Below are positions 1-8,661 of a stretch of DNA of 60,989 bases, one piece after another. The stretch lies in contig JAFRQF010000008.1 in NCBI GenBank assembly GCA_017428765.1, positions 1 to 60,989 of the forward strand, written 5' to 3'. The notes beneath the pieces are model-generated. The model worked only from the letters and a program-made list of their open reading frames with translations, was not told the DNA's origin and ran no database searches. Position numbers and translations under genes: made by a program. The stretch is from Erysipelotrichaceae bacterium (GTDB lineage: Bacteria; Bacillota_I; Bacilli_A; Erysipelotrichales; Erysipelotrichaceae). Every line of letters starts with the position of its first letter. Position 1 is the first letter of the stretch.

Positions 1-18
1 TCTGTTTTTCTTTTCTTC

Positions 19-1338
19 TTATTTGAAGAGGATATTGTTCATGACGGACTCGAGCAGTTCCTGTCTGCCGGAACCCGGAAGTTCAGGTGCGCCGAGCTCT
101 TCGGCATACTTTGCCAGTTCGGCAAGCGTCGTTTCGCCACTTCGAATCTTCTTGCCCAGTTCGCTGTTCCAGGAAGCATATCTCTCTTTGATGAAATCGT
201 CGATCCTGCCGTCTTCGATCATTTCTGCAGCCTTGATCAAACCAAGAGCGAAGGTATCCATGCCTAAGATGAAAGCATAGAACATATCTTCCGGCGTATA
301 GGAAGGACGTCTGTTCTTGGAATCGAAGTTGAAGCCGCCGGTCAGTCCGCCGTTCTTCAAAACTTCATACATGCATAAGGTCGCATCGTAGACATTGAAC
401 GGGAATTCATCGGTATCCCAGCCTAAGAGCGTATCGCCCTGGTTGGCGTCGATCGAACCTAACATGCCGTTGATCGCCGAGATGCGCAGATCATGCTGGA
501 AGGTGTGTCCGGCCAGCGTCGCGTGGTTGGCTTCGATGTTCAGTTTGAAATCTTTGTCGAGGCCATACTGTCTTAAGAAACCGATGGCAGTTGCGGCATC
601 GAAATCATACTGGTGCTTCATCGGCTCTTTCGGTTTCGGTTCGATATAGAAGTCACCTGTGAAACCGATGGATCTGCCGTAATCAACCGCCATATGCATC
701 AGTCTGGCGATGTTTTCCTGTTCGAATTTCACATCGGTATTGAGCAGAGTCTCATAACCTTCTCTGCCGCCCCAGAAGACATAGCCTCTGCCGCCCAGTT
801 TGACGGTCAGATCCAGTGCCTTCTTGATCTGAGCTGCCGCAAAGGAATAGACATCGACGGAATTGGTGGAACCGGCGCCGTTCATGAAACGCGGGTTGGA
901 GAACATGTTGGCGGTACCCCAAAGGCACTTGATGTCGGTGCCTTCCATCTTTTTTAAGATGTAGTCGGAGATCTCATCGAGTCTTGCGTTGGTGACCTTG
1001 ATGTCATCGGCTTCCGGGACCAGGTCGACATCATGGAAGCAGAAGTACTTGATGCCTAACTTCTTCATGAATTCGAAACCGGCATCGACTTTTGCCTTGG
1101 CGTGTTCCATCGTGCCTTTTTCATCTGCACCGAAAGACTTGTCGGCCGTATCTCTGCCAAACATGTCGGTGCCGCCGGCACAGAGGTTGTGCCACCAGGC
1201 CATCGCAAACGGAAGATGTTCGCTCATCTTTTTACCCATGATGACACGGTCGGCATCATAGTATTTGAAAGCCAATGGGTTGTTCGAATCTTTACCTTCA
1301 AATCTGATCTCAGGGATCCCTTTAAAAATTTCTGTCAT
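19..1338 (-). CDS. xylA: Xylose isomerase
   Basis: Interconverts D-xylose and D-xylulose in the cytoplasm, the first step of isomerase-type xylose catabolism. The 439-residue length is that of the long (type II) xylose isomerases. Visible family motifs are FHDVDLVPE with H102 and D105 as the catalytic His-Asp pair, [14 protein letters not shown], the metal-binding [16 protein letters not shown] stretch and [14 protein letters not shown]. The start is set by an AAGGAGAAG ribosome site just upstream. It is the second gene of a xylB-xylA operon, 17 bases after xylB. Function is essentially certain; nothing looks damaged. Confidence 0.97.
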   Translation of the reverse strand: MTEIFKGIPEIRFEGKDSNNPLAFKYYDADRVIMGKKMSEHLPFAMAWWHNLCAGGTDMFGRDTADKSFGADEKGTMEHAKAKVDAGFEFMKKLGIKYFCFHDVDLVPEADDIKVTNARLDEISDYILKKMEGTDIKCLWGTANMFSNPRFMNGAGSTNSVDVYSFAAAQIKKALDLTVKLGGRGYVFWGGREGYETLLNTDVKFEQENIARLMHMAVDYGRSIGFTGDFYIEPKPKEPMKHQYDFDAATAIGFLRQYGLDKDFKLNIEANHATLAGHTFQHDLRISAINGMLGSIDANQGDTLLGWDTDEFPFNVYDATLCMYEVLKNGGLTGGFNFDSKNRRPSYTPEDMFYAFILGMDTFALGLIKAAEMIEDGRIDDFIKERYASWNSELGKKIRSGETTLAELAKYAEELGAPELPGSGRQELLESVMNNILFK

Positions 1339-1355
1339 TTTCTTCTCCTTCTTTA

Positions 1356-2834
1356 TTATTGATGAAGCTGTCTGAACAGCTGTTTTACACTTGGATAGAT
1401 CGCTTTGTATCTCTTATATCTTTCTTCATATCTTGCCGCGATATCCGCGTCCGGTCTTTCATAGCCTTTGATCTGAATGAGGGCATCCGCACATGCTTCC
1501 ACGTTTTCATATTCGCCGTTTGCGCACATCGCCAGCATCGCACCGCCGTAGCCCGGACCTTCCTCGCTTGCCGGTATCGCCAGTTCGATGCCTAAGACAT
1601 TGGCGATGATCCTGCGCCAGAGCTTCGATCTGGAACCGCCGCCGCAGATCTTCGATACTTCGATGTCGATGCCAAGATCCCTTGCGACTTCCAGACAGTC
1701 ACGGATGGCAAATGCCACGCCTTCCAATACCGCCAGATACATATCCGTCCTGTCACTTGCCATATCCATGCCGATGAACATGCCTCTGGCATCCGTATCA
1801 TTGATCGGACTTCTCTCACCCATCAGATACGGCAGGAAATAGATCTCGTTGTTTCCCAGTTTCTCATCATCGATCTTTTCCTGTAAGCCCTGGTAGTCTT
1901 TTGTCTCCAGGATGTTTTCCGCAAACCACTTGTTGCAGGACGCCGCCGACAGGATGCAGCCCATCAGATGGTATCTGCCATTGGCATGGGCGAAATTGTG
2001 AATCGCGTTGTTCTTGTTCTGTCTGAACGCATCGGAACAGATGAAGATCGTTCCGCTGGTACCTAGGGAGATATTGCAGGCACCATCCTTCAGTGTGTTA
2101 GTGCCGATGGCGGCAGCCGCATTATCACCGGCTCCGGCAACGACGATGACATCTTTATTCAATCCGAATTCTTCTGCGATCTCTTCTTTGATCGTGCCGG
2201 TCACTTCATAGCTTTCATATAATTTCGGAAGCTGATCCTCTCTCACCGAACAGATCTCCATCATCTTTTTTGACCAGCACTTGTGCTCCACATCGAGCAG
2301 CAGGGTTCCCGAGGCATCGGAATAATCACTTGAGAACACACCGGTCAGAAGATAGTTGATGTAGTCTTTCGGCAGCATGATCTTTGCGATCTTCTCGAAA
2401 TTCTCTTTTTCATTTTCCCTGACCCAGAGGATCTTGGGTGCCGTGAATCCCGCAAAGGCGATATTGGCGGTCTTTTCGGCAAGTGTGCTTTCGCCGATCA
2501 CTTCATTGAGATATCTTGTTTCCTTGTCGGTACGTCCGTCGTTCCATAAGATGCAGGGACGGATCACCTCGTCCTTTTCATCCAGTATGACCAGACCGTG
2601 CATCTGCCCGCCGCAGCCGATGCCCGCGATCTTCGTCCTATCCGTATCCGCGATCAGTTCCTTCAGGCCTTCTTTGATCGCTTTCCACCAGTCGGCAGGA
2701 TCCTGTTCAGACCAGCCAGGAGCCGGGAAAGAAAGGGGGTATTCTTTCGACAGGCTTTTCATGATCTTTCCTTTTTCATCCACCAGCAGGAGCTTGACTG
2801 CCGATGTACCTAAGTCGATACCTATGTAATTCAT
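1356..2834 (-). CDS. xylB: Xylulokinase
   Basis: Phosphorylates D-xylulose to xylulose 5-phosphate for the pentose phosphate pathway. The protein is 492 residues, normal for FGGY-family carbohydrate kinases. It opens with the ATP-binding [20 protein letters not shown], has the [14 protein letters not shown] substrate region, [18 protein letters not shown], and ends with the second FGGY signature around [20 protein letters not shown]. The ribosome site GAGGAGA sits six bases before the ATG. It heads the xylBA operon and is divergent from an AraC-type regulator with a 110-base shared control region. No xylose transporter is inside the window; one could lie beyond base 1. Confidence 0.96.
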   Translation of the reverse strand: MNYIGIDLGTSAVKLLLVDEKGKIMKSLSKEYPLSFPAPGWSEQDPADWWKAIKEGLKELIADTDRTKIAGIGCGGQMHGLVILDEKDEVIRPCILWNDGRTDKETRYLNEVIGESTLAEKTANIAFAGFTAPKILWVRENEKENFEKIAKIMLPKDYINYLLTGVFSSDYSDASGTLLLDVEHKCWSKKMMEICSVREDQLPKLYESYEVTGTIKEEIAEEFGLNKDVIVVAGAGDNAAAAIGTNTLKDGACNISLGTSGTIFICSDAFRQNKNNAIHNFAHANGRYHLMGCILSAASCNKWFAENILETKDYQGLQEKIDDEKLGNNEIYFLPYLMGERSPINDTDARGMFIGMDMASDRTDMYLAVLEGVAFAIRDCLEVARDLGIDIEVSKICGGGSRSKLWRRIIANVLGIELAIPASEEGPGYGGAMLAMCANGEYENVEACADALIQIKGYERPDADIAARYEERYKRYKAIYPSVKQLFRQLHQ

Positions 2835-2860
2835 ATGATCTCCTCTTGTTCTTTGATTTC

Positions 2861-2889
2861 ATCATAAAAGACGATGCGCTTTTAATGAA
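2861..2889 (-). promoter_or_regulatory. Candidate xylBA promoter
   Basis: On the minus strand TATGAT (2866-2861) is preceded at a 17-base spacing by TTCATT (2889-2884). The -35 is poor against TTGACA, as expected of a promoter that needs an activator. It lies directly downstream of the paired repeats at 2891-2922. Confidence 0.45.
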
Positions 2890-2890
2890 G

Positions 2891-2922
2891 GATCATCTTG
2901 TGTTTTTCACACGACGATCTTG
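2891..2922. promoter_or_regulatory. Direct-repeat operator, probable AraC-type half sites
   Basis: GATCATCTTG at 2891-2900 and GACGATCTTG at 2913-2922 match at eight of ten positions, in the same orientation, 22 bases apart (two helical turns). This is the geometry of AraC-family half sites. The proximal copy abuts the weak -35 of xylBA, and the distal copy overlaps the region upstream of the regulator's own -10 at 2933-2938. That suggests activation of xylBA together with autoregulation; binding itself is inferred. Confidence 0.5.
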
Positions 2923-2932
2923 CGATTTTTAC

Positions 2933-2938
2933 TATAAT
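2933..2938 (+). promoter_or_regulatory. -10 box placed for a leaderless regulator mRNA
   Basis: A perfect TATAAT ends six bases before the ATG at 2945, so transcription would be expected to begin at or within a base or two of the start codon. No Shine-Dalgarno sequence precedes that ATG. Confidence 0.45.
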
Positions 2939-2944
2939 GAAACT

Positions 2945-3880
2945 ATGGTAGAGTACGAGGTCGTCTCTCACAGCAAGATCAAAGACATCAACGTTTTCCT
3001 CAATTCCATCCGCATGCGCTCCTTACACATGCACCACGACATGGAACTTTTGCTGGTGATCGAAGGAGAAGGACAGATCCTGATCAAAAACAAGCGATAC
3101 CGCGTCTTTCAGGGCGACAGCATCCTGATCAACGCCTACGAATCCCACGAGATCCTCTCCAAAGGCGAGTCGATTACCTTCATCATCATCCAGTTCTCCA
3201 ACCATTTCCTCAGAGACTACTTTTATGCGATCCGCAATGCCGTCTTTCCCGATCCGATGATCCGCGAACACTTCCCGGAAGATAAGTATTGCGAACTTGT
3301 CGAAAACATCCTTTCTTTAAGTCAGATCTACCTGAAAGAAAAAGAGCTTTATGAGCTGGAAGTCGTCAATGTCTTTTCAAAGATCTTACACAGTCTCTTC
3401 ACTTACATGAATGTCGAAGAGCTTTCGGAAAGCGAATACTCCAAGCGAAAGAAAGTCAACCGCCGGATCGACCGCATCGCTGCGCAGATCGATGCCGCTT
3501 ACACCGAACAGATCCGTCTTGCCGACATCGCGGAAAGCGAAGGCATCACCGTGACCCATTTGTCCCATTTCATACATGACAACTTCGGAATGAGCTTTCA
3601 GGAATATCTGAAAGAAAAGCGGCTTGGCGCTGCCGTGCGTCTGATCGCCGATCCTTCCGTCACTCTTTCCGACGTCGCCTCGGATTCCGGCTTTTCCGAA
3701 CTCAAGTACATGACGGCAGCCTTCAAGGAAGTCTTCGACCTCACGCCCCAGCAATACCGGCAGATGGGCTTACAGCTTTCCACGGAAAACAAAAAAGCTT
3801 CCGCCTTTGAATACATCCATTCAAAAGAAGAAGCCCTTTCCCTGTTAAACGATATTTATGCGTCAGACCTGCTTTCTTAA
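2945..3880 (+). CDS. AraC-family transcriptional regulator, probable xylose operon regulator
   Basis: A 311-residue cupin plus AraC HTH regulator. The N-terminal sugar-sensing cupin is seen in MHHDMELLLVIEGEGQILIK and the following FQGDSILINAYESHEI. The C-terminal third carries two helix-turn-helix motifs (IRLADIAESEGITVTHLSHF, and VTLSDVASDSGFSELKYMTAAFKEVFDLTPQQYRQ). The ATG at 2945 is preferred because an upstream extension would run into xylB and has no cupin character. It is divergent from xylBA, and paired direct repeats lie between, so it most likely activates xylBA in response to a pentose. The effector is not shown by sequence. Confidence 0.85.
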   Translation: MVEYEVVSHSKIKDINVFLNSIRMRSLHMHHDMELLLVIEGEGQILIKNKRYRVFQGDSILINAYESHEILSKGESITFIIIQFSNHFLRDYFYAIRNAVFPDPMIREHFPEDKYCELVENILSLSQIYLKEKELYELEVVNVFSKILHSLFTYMNVEELSESEYSKRKKVNRRIDRIAAQIDAAYTEQIRLADIAESEGITVTHLSHFIHDNFGMSFQEYLKEKRLGAAVRLIADPSVTLSDVASDSGFSELKYMTAAFKEVFDLTPQQYRQMGLQLSTENKKASAFEYIHSKEEALSLLNDIYASDLLS

Positions 3881-3892
3881 GCAGATCTTCTG

Positions 3893-4897
3893 TCAGCTCA
3901 GTTCCCCGCGCAGATCCTTTTCCATCGCTTCCTTGATCTGCATCACATCATCGCAGATACTGAAGAGATAATACAGTTTGGTGACGGCCGCCTCGGACGT
4001 CATATCTTTGCCGGAGATCGCACCGGCTTTTTTCAAGGTACTGCCGGCCTCATAGGTATCCATATCCACTTTTGCCTGCGGACATTGGGAACACACGGCA
4101 AAGACCACACCTTTCTCTTTCGCTTTCTTCAAGATCGGGACCAGTACCCCTTTGTCATCCGGGATATTGCCCGACCCGAAGGTCTCGACGACCACACCTT
4201 TGAGTTTCTCGGTCAGCAGTGTTTCAAACAGATCGAAACGGAAACCCGGGAAGATCTTGATCATGCCGATCGGCACGTCTTTGAACGGCAGGAACTCGAA
4301 CGGGATGTCTTTCTGTTCAAGGAAAGCAGATTCGTTGTACTGGACCGATGTTCCGGCCGATGCCAGTATCGGATAATTCGGACTTTCAAATGCCCGCATG
4401 CCGGTGGCCGAATACTTGGTCGCCCGGTTGCCTCGTAAAAGAAGCGAACCAAAGTAGATGCAGACTTCCTTCACCTTTCCTTCTCCCGCGATCAGCATCG
4501 AAGTGATCAGGTTGTCTCTGCCGTCACTTCTCACTTCACACAGCGGGATCTGCGAACCGGTAAGCACCACCGGTTTTTTCAGTCCCTTGAACATGAAGGA
4601 TAAAGCGCTGGCCGTATAGGCCATCGTATCCGTTCCGTGTAAGATCACGAAACCGTCATAGTTTTCATAATTGTCGGCGACCAGTTTTCCGATCTTGTTC
4701 CACTCTTTAACCGACATCCTTGAGGAATCCAAAAGCGGATCGATCTCCATGAAATCCCACTTCGGCATCGTTTCCGCCTTTAAGGAATCCATATGAAAGA
4801 TCGCATCCTTGAAATAAACGCCATCCGGCTTATAGCCATCGGCGGTCCTAGTCATGCCGATGGTGCCGCCCGTATGAATGATAAGGATCTTGGACAT
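3893..4897 (-). CDS. ansA: Type I L-asparaginase
   Basis: Hydrolyses L-asparagine to aspartate and ammonia; lack of a signal peptide places it in the cytoplasm. The 334-residue protein has the N-terminal catalytic threonine motif IIHTGGTIGMT, the second catalytic segment DGFVILHGTDTMAYTASALSF, and PVVLTGSQIPLCEVRSDGRDN. An AGAGGTGA ribosome site precedes the ATG, and a TATAAT lies at 4924-4919. It converges with the AraC gene, leaving only 12 bases between their stops, and is divergent from the surface-protein gene. It is probably a stand-alone gene. Confidence 0.93.
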   Translation of the reverse strand: MSKILIIHTGGTIGMTRTADGYKPDGVYFKDAIFHMDSLKAETMPKWDFMEIDPLLDSSRMSVKEWNKIGKLVADNYENYDGFVILHGTDTMAYTASALSFMFKGLKKPVVLTGSQIPLCEVRSDGRDNLITSMLIAGEGKVKEVCIYFGSLLLRGNRATKYSATGMRAFESPNYPILASAGTSVQYNESAFLEQKDIPFEFLPFKDVPIGMIKIFPGFRFDLFETLLTEKLKGVVVETFGSGNIPDDKGVLVPILKKAKEKGVVFAVCSQCPQAKVDMDTYEAGSTLKKAGAISGKDMTSEAAVTKLYYLFSICDDVMQIKEAMEKDLRGELS

Positions 4898-4999
4898 ACT
4901 TCACCTCTGTATATTTCTATTATACTTTTTATACTTAAAAGCTTTTTAAAGATTTACAATGTAATCAATAAGAAGCACATGCATAATCGGAGACACTCT

Positions 5000-7900
5000 A
5001 TGAAACGGTTTACCAGCAGGATCATCATTTCTTTGTTAGCAATCCTCCTTCTGCCGGCCAGCACGATACGGGCGGAAGAAAACCTGTCCGTCAACGTCGC
5101 CAAAGTCTATGTGAGCGCCGGTGAAGAAAAAAAGAACGTCCTTTATGAAGTCATGAAACTTGATGACGACGTGATGAAGGATCTTCATTTTGATGTGGAA
5201 CTTTCCGACCCCGATCCTACCTATACCTATCGGCTGGTCCAGTACGATGCTTCCGCAAAAAGGCGCTATGATATCCTGACATCGCCATCCCCTTCCTTCT
5301 CCGTGAATACCGCATCGCTCTATACCGGTATCCCTGCCTATCTGTGCATCTTTGATTCCAACGGAAACAACCTCATCAACCGCCTGCTGACACTTCGCGT
5401 ATCCAAAGGAAAGCTCTTAGAACGTTTCCCGGAACAGATCGCCTCGGAATACGATTCCGCGATACAGCTGAACATGGACGAACTGCTGCCGGGCATGCGC
5501 TTCGTCATGGAACCCTACCTGATCCCGGTCAGCGCCAAAGCCTATACGGACGGCCGTTTCGTATTAGGCATCGGCATCAATTCCTCCAACACCTCATTCT
5601 GGAAAGATGCGGCACAGGGAAAGATCGGTACCGGCGCAACGCCTGTCGATCTGCAGAAAGCCTTCAACGGCGATCCAGAAAAGAAAAGCGCCGTTTCCGG
5701 AAAGAACCTGGGCCTGATCTTCGATGTCGCCGGATACGTCCAGGGCAACACCTATACCAATGAACCGTTGAAAGGCGAACTCAACGTCTTTGTCGGTACC
5801 GGCTTCTCGATCGACGGCCAGTATGTCATCCTGACCTGGAACATCACGGCAACGACCGGCGCCAACGGTGTTTTGAATTTCGAACTGAAATACGATGAAG
5901 CCAAGTCCAAGTACTCCGATTTTTCGGTCGACCGCTTCGGACTGGGCTATAAACTGGCTCTTGAACTTTTCGGCGGACTGGGCATCTCTTCGCTGGCGGC
6001 CGTCGGCATCTACGGTGCCGGATCGATCGCCGGCTATACGATCTTCTATCCGGATACCGAAATGGATTCCTTAGTCCTGGCCGGCGAATGCGGATTCCGC
6101 GTCAAACTGTTCTCCAGGACCCTGCTTTCCCTCTCGCTTGTTTCCGGCAGCCACGACTTCGTACGTGATAAGAAGAACGCTCAGCTGGGCTTTGCGGCGC
6201 AGAACTCCTTAGACTCTTATCTTCTTTCCGGCGAGTATGGAAAGACCGTGGGCCGGATCCAAGAACCCGGCCACAGCGGAAACTGGAACACCGACGGAAA
6301 CGATCCGGAGCTGCTCACCGGCTATGAACGGGACGAAGATTTCCAGCATCTGATCGCAAGCGACATCTATCCGGATCCTGCACTTCAGGCGGTCGATACT
6401 TCCGTTGCCAACATCTATCAGACCAATGTCGTCTTTTTAGGCAGCGACCCGTCAAGAGCCAACGGCAACCGCTCCAGAGTGATGAACTTCTATTTTGCCC
6501 AGGACAAGAATTTCCTTTCCGATCCGGAATGGACGATCGAAGATGACGGCACGGCCGACTTTGATCCGTATGTCTTCCGCGGAAACGACGGAAACTCCTA
6601 TCTCATCTGGCGCAATGCGATCACACCGCTCAGCGAAACTTCCTCGATGGAAGACATCGCAGGAAATACCGACATCTACTTTGCCAAACACCAAAGCGGC
6701 AACCTCTGGCAGGACGTTTCAAGGGTCACTTCTTATGCCAATAGAGAAGAAAAGGTATTTGCCACCGGAGCGAAGATCTATGATTCGCCAGACGGAAATG
6801 TCGAAATCGCCTACTTCCTGGCAGATACCGCCGATCCTCTGTCTTTGAACGAACAGGGATCACATGACATCTGTGCGGCTGTTTATCAGGACGGCGCATG
6901 GAACAATGAGACCCTCCAGTCTGTCATCGGCAGCATCACCGCTTTCGACGCGGCCTGCTTTGCCGGCGAAAGGACTCTTGCCGTCACCAGACGCATCACG
7001 CAGGATGACGGAAACAAGTCTTCCATCCTGCAGGTCTACCAGAACGGTGAACTGATCTTAGAAAGATACAACGCCTACAACGGACGCTTCCTCAATCTCG
7101 GATCGAGCGGTCACATCCTGACCTGGATGGAAAACGGCGCACTGTACGGGCTTGAAGATACAGGCGGAAGCGCTGTGTACCGCATCACACCGGAAGATAT
7201 CAAGATCCCATCGAGCGACTATGAGATCTACGGCAGATTCGCCACCTCCTATGTCGTACTGATGGGCACCGGATCCAAAGATTCCAGCGAAAATGCCTAT
7301 GCGATCTTCTCGACCGACGGCGGCGATACCTGGGCAAGAAGCGAGCTGACCGACATCGATGAAAATTCCTTAGTCAATTCCTATGCCCTTTCCTTCACCA
7401 GCAAAGAGGAACCGGTCCTCTTCTACTCGGTACAGAACTATGAGACCAATTACGATCCGTCAATGACCGATGCCTCCAATTTCCTGCAGGGATCGGCGTC
7501 CTCTTCTCCGTTTGCGGGTTTACAGACAGTCATGCTGGGAGAAGAAGATCCGCGCTTTACCGATACCTCGACGGACTTATATGTCAAAGCCAGAAAGGCG
7601 AACCACCATCTGGAGATCTTAAGCGCAGGCTTCGATGATGAAGACGGCGCAAGAAAAGGCCAGGAAGTCCCGTTCACCCTTGAAGTGGAAAACCGCGGTT
7701 TCTACTCACTGTCGGAAGCCGACATCTATCTTGACGGAGAATACCTCACGACTGTCGGTACGGACATCGCTCCGGGCAGGACAGACGAACTTCATGCCTC
7801 ATTCGTCTTACCGGCTGACAGCAGCAATGAGATACAGGATTTCAGTATCGGTGTCTCCGGATGGAATGACGGCATCGATTCCTCTATGCCTCTGTCCTTA

Positions 7901-8605
7901 GGCAAGGGCCATGTTTCAGTCACCTACGCGCAGGAACTGTCCTACATGAACGAGAGCCTCAACTGGTATGTGAAGAACGAAGGCTTTGCCGACAGGAAAG
8001 TCCATACCTATGTCTATGATGCCGACACCAACGAACTCGTCTTTGAGGAACATATGGATCTGCCGGCCGGCCACACCAAGAACGGACGCTATGCGCCATT
8101 CAAAGGTCTCTGGCGTCAGGAGGGACACACCGACCTGAAGGCCTATGTCCTGTTTGACAGTGAGACTTTGGACGATATCGATTCGACGCGCACTGTCACC
8201 TTCAAGTCCCTGGAAGAGATCTACATCCAGGACTTCTCAAAGATCTTCGATGACAACACACCTGCCCCGACTCCGACGCCTGCCCCGCCAGCCAACGACG
8301 AGACACCGGCCTATGATCACGAGCCGATCGAAGGCGAACACAGACATCCTGTCACCTACGTCTCGGAAACACCGTTCTCAATGAGTGAAGGTCATAAGGA
8401 AGAAGACAAGGAAGAACCAAAACCGGTAAGCGAACCGGAAGTCAAGGAAGAGGAACCGGTCGAAGAAGTGATCGAAGCTCCTGCCGACAAAGAAAGCGGC
8501 TTCGTCTTCTCCTGGTGGATGTTGTTACCGATACTGTTCATACTCGGCTTACTGTTCCTGCTCCTGTTTGCGATACTCAGAAGAAGAGAAGAGGAAGAAG
8601 AATAA
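5000..8605 (+). CDS. Large secreted surface protein with Asp-box and CARDB-like modules, C-terminal membrane anchor
   Basis: A 1201-residue predicted cell-surface protein. The start at 5000 is set by a GGAG seven bases upstream and gives a clear signal peptide (KR, then IIISLLAILLLPAS, then a TIRAEE cleavage region). The middle is rich in beta propeller-like repeats and includes one Asp-box of sialidase type, STDGGDTW near residues 771-778. A CARDB-like beta domain follows around residues 875-960. The tail is low-complexity, Pro/Glu-rich (PTPTPAPP, EEPKPVSEPEVKEEE), then one membrane helix near 1170-1193 and a basic-then-acidic end. There is no LPXTG. Adhesion or glycan binding is plausible, but no catalytic set is recognised. 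Confidence 0.8.
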   Translation: MKRFTSRIIISLLAILLLPASTIRAEENLSVNVAKVYVSAGEEKKNVLYEVMKLDDDVMKDLHFDVELSDPDPTYTYRLVQYDASAKRRYDILTSPSPSFSVNTASLYTGIPAYLCIFDSNGNNLINRLLTLRVSKGKLLERFPEQIASEYDSAIQLNMDELLPGMRFVMEPYLIPVSAKAYTDGRFVLGIGINSSNTSFWKDAAQGKIGTGATPVDLQKAFNGDPEKKSAVSGKNLGLIFDVAGYVQGNTYTNEPLKGELNVFVGTGFSIDGQYVILTWNITATTGANGVLNFELKYDEAKSKYSDFSVDRFGLGYKLALELFGGLGISSLAAVGIYGAGSIAGYTIFYPDTEMDSLVLAGECGFRVKLFSRTLLSLSLVSGSHDFVRDKKNAQLGFAAQNSLDSYLLSGEYGKTVGRIQEPGHSGNWNTDGNDPELLTGYERDEDFQHLIASDIYPDPALQAVDTSVANIYQTNVVFLGSDPSRANGNRSRVMNFYFAQDKNFLSDPEWTIEDDGTADFDPYVFRGNDGNSYLIWRNAITPLSETSSMEDIAGNTDIYFAKHQSGNLWQDVSRVTSYANREEKVFATGAKIYDSPDGNVEIAYFLADTADPLSLNEQGSHDICAAVYQDGAWNNETLQSVIGSITAFDAACFAGERTLAVTRRITQDDGNKSSILQVYQNGELILERYNAYNGRFLNLGSSGHILTWMENGALYGLEDTGGSAVYRITPEDIKIPSSDYEIYGRFATSYVVLMGTGSKDSSENAYAIFSTDGGDTWARSELTDIDENSLVNSYALSFTSKEEPVLFYSVQNYETNYDPSMTDASNFLQGSASSSPFAGLQTVMLGEEDPRFTDTSTDLYVKARKANHHLEILSAGFDDEDGARKGQEVPFTLEVENRGFYSLSEADIYLDGEYLTTVGTDIAPGRTDELHASFVLPADSSNEIQDFSIGVSGWNDGIDSSMPLSLGKGHVSVTYAQELSYMNESLNWYVKNEGFADRKVHTYVYDADTNELVFEEHMDLPAGHTKNGRYAPFKGLWRQEGHTDLKAYVLFDSETLDDIDSTRTVTFKSLEEIYIQDFSKIFDDNTPAPTPTPAPPANDETPAYDHEPIEGEHRHPVTYVSETPFSMSEGHKEEDKEEPKPVSEPEVKEEEPVEEVIEAPADKESGFVFSWWMLLPILFILGLLFLLLFAILRRREEEEE

Positions 8606-8613
8606 GACACAAG

Positions 8614-8651
8614 AAAAGCTGATGCATTTCGAATGATCACATCAGCTTTTT
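8614..8651. terminator. Bidirectional intrinsic terminator
   Basis: Eleven-base perfect arms (AAAAGCTGATG and CATCAGCTTTT) around a 15-base loop with T-rich flanks on both strands. It separates the surface-protein gene from the convergent molybdenum hydroxylase operon and can stop both. Confidence 0.85.
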
Positions 8652-8661
8652 CTTTGTCTTT

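Noticed and set aside
2804..2944. N-terminal extension of the AraC regulator
   Set aside because: It would overlap xylB and carry 47 residues with no family similarity; the cupin domain starts right after the ATG at 2945.
4793..4999. N-terminal extension of the large surface protein
   Set aside because: It runs antisense to the asparaginase start, and the signal peptide begins at the ATG at 5000, which has its own ribosome site.
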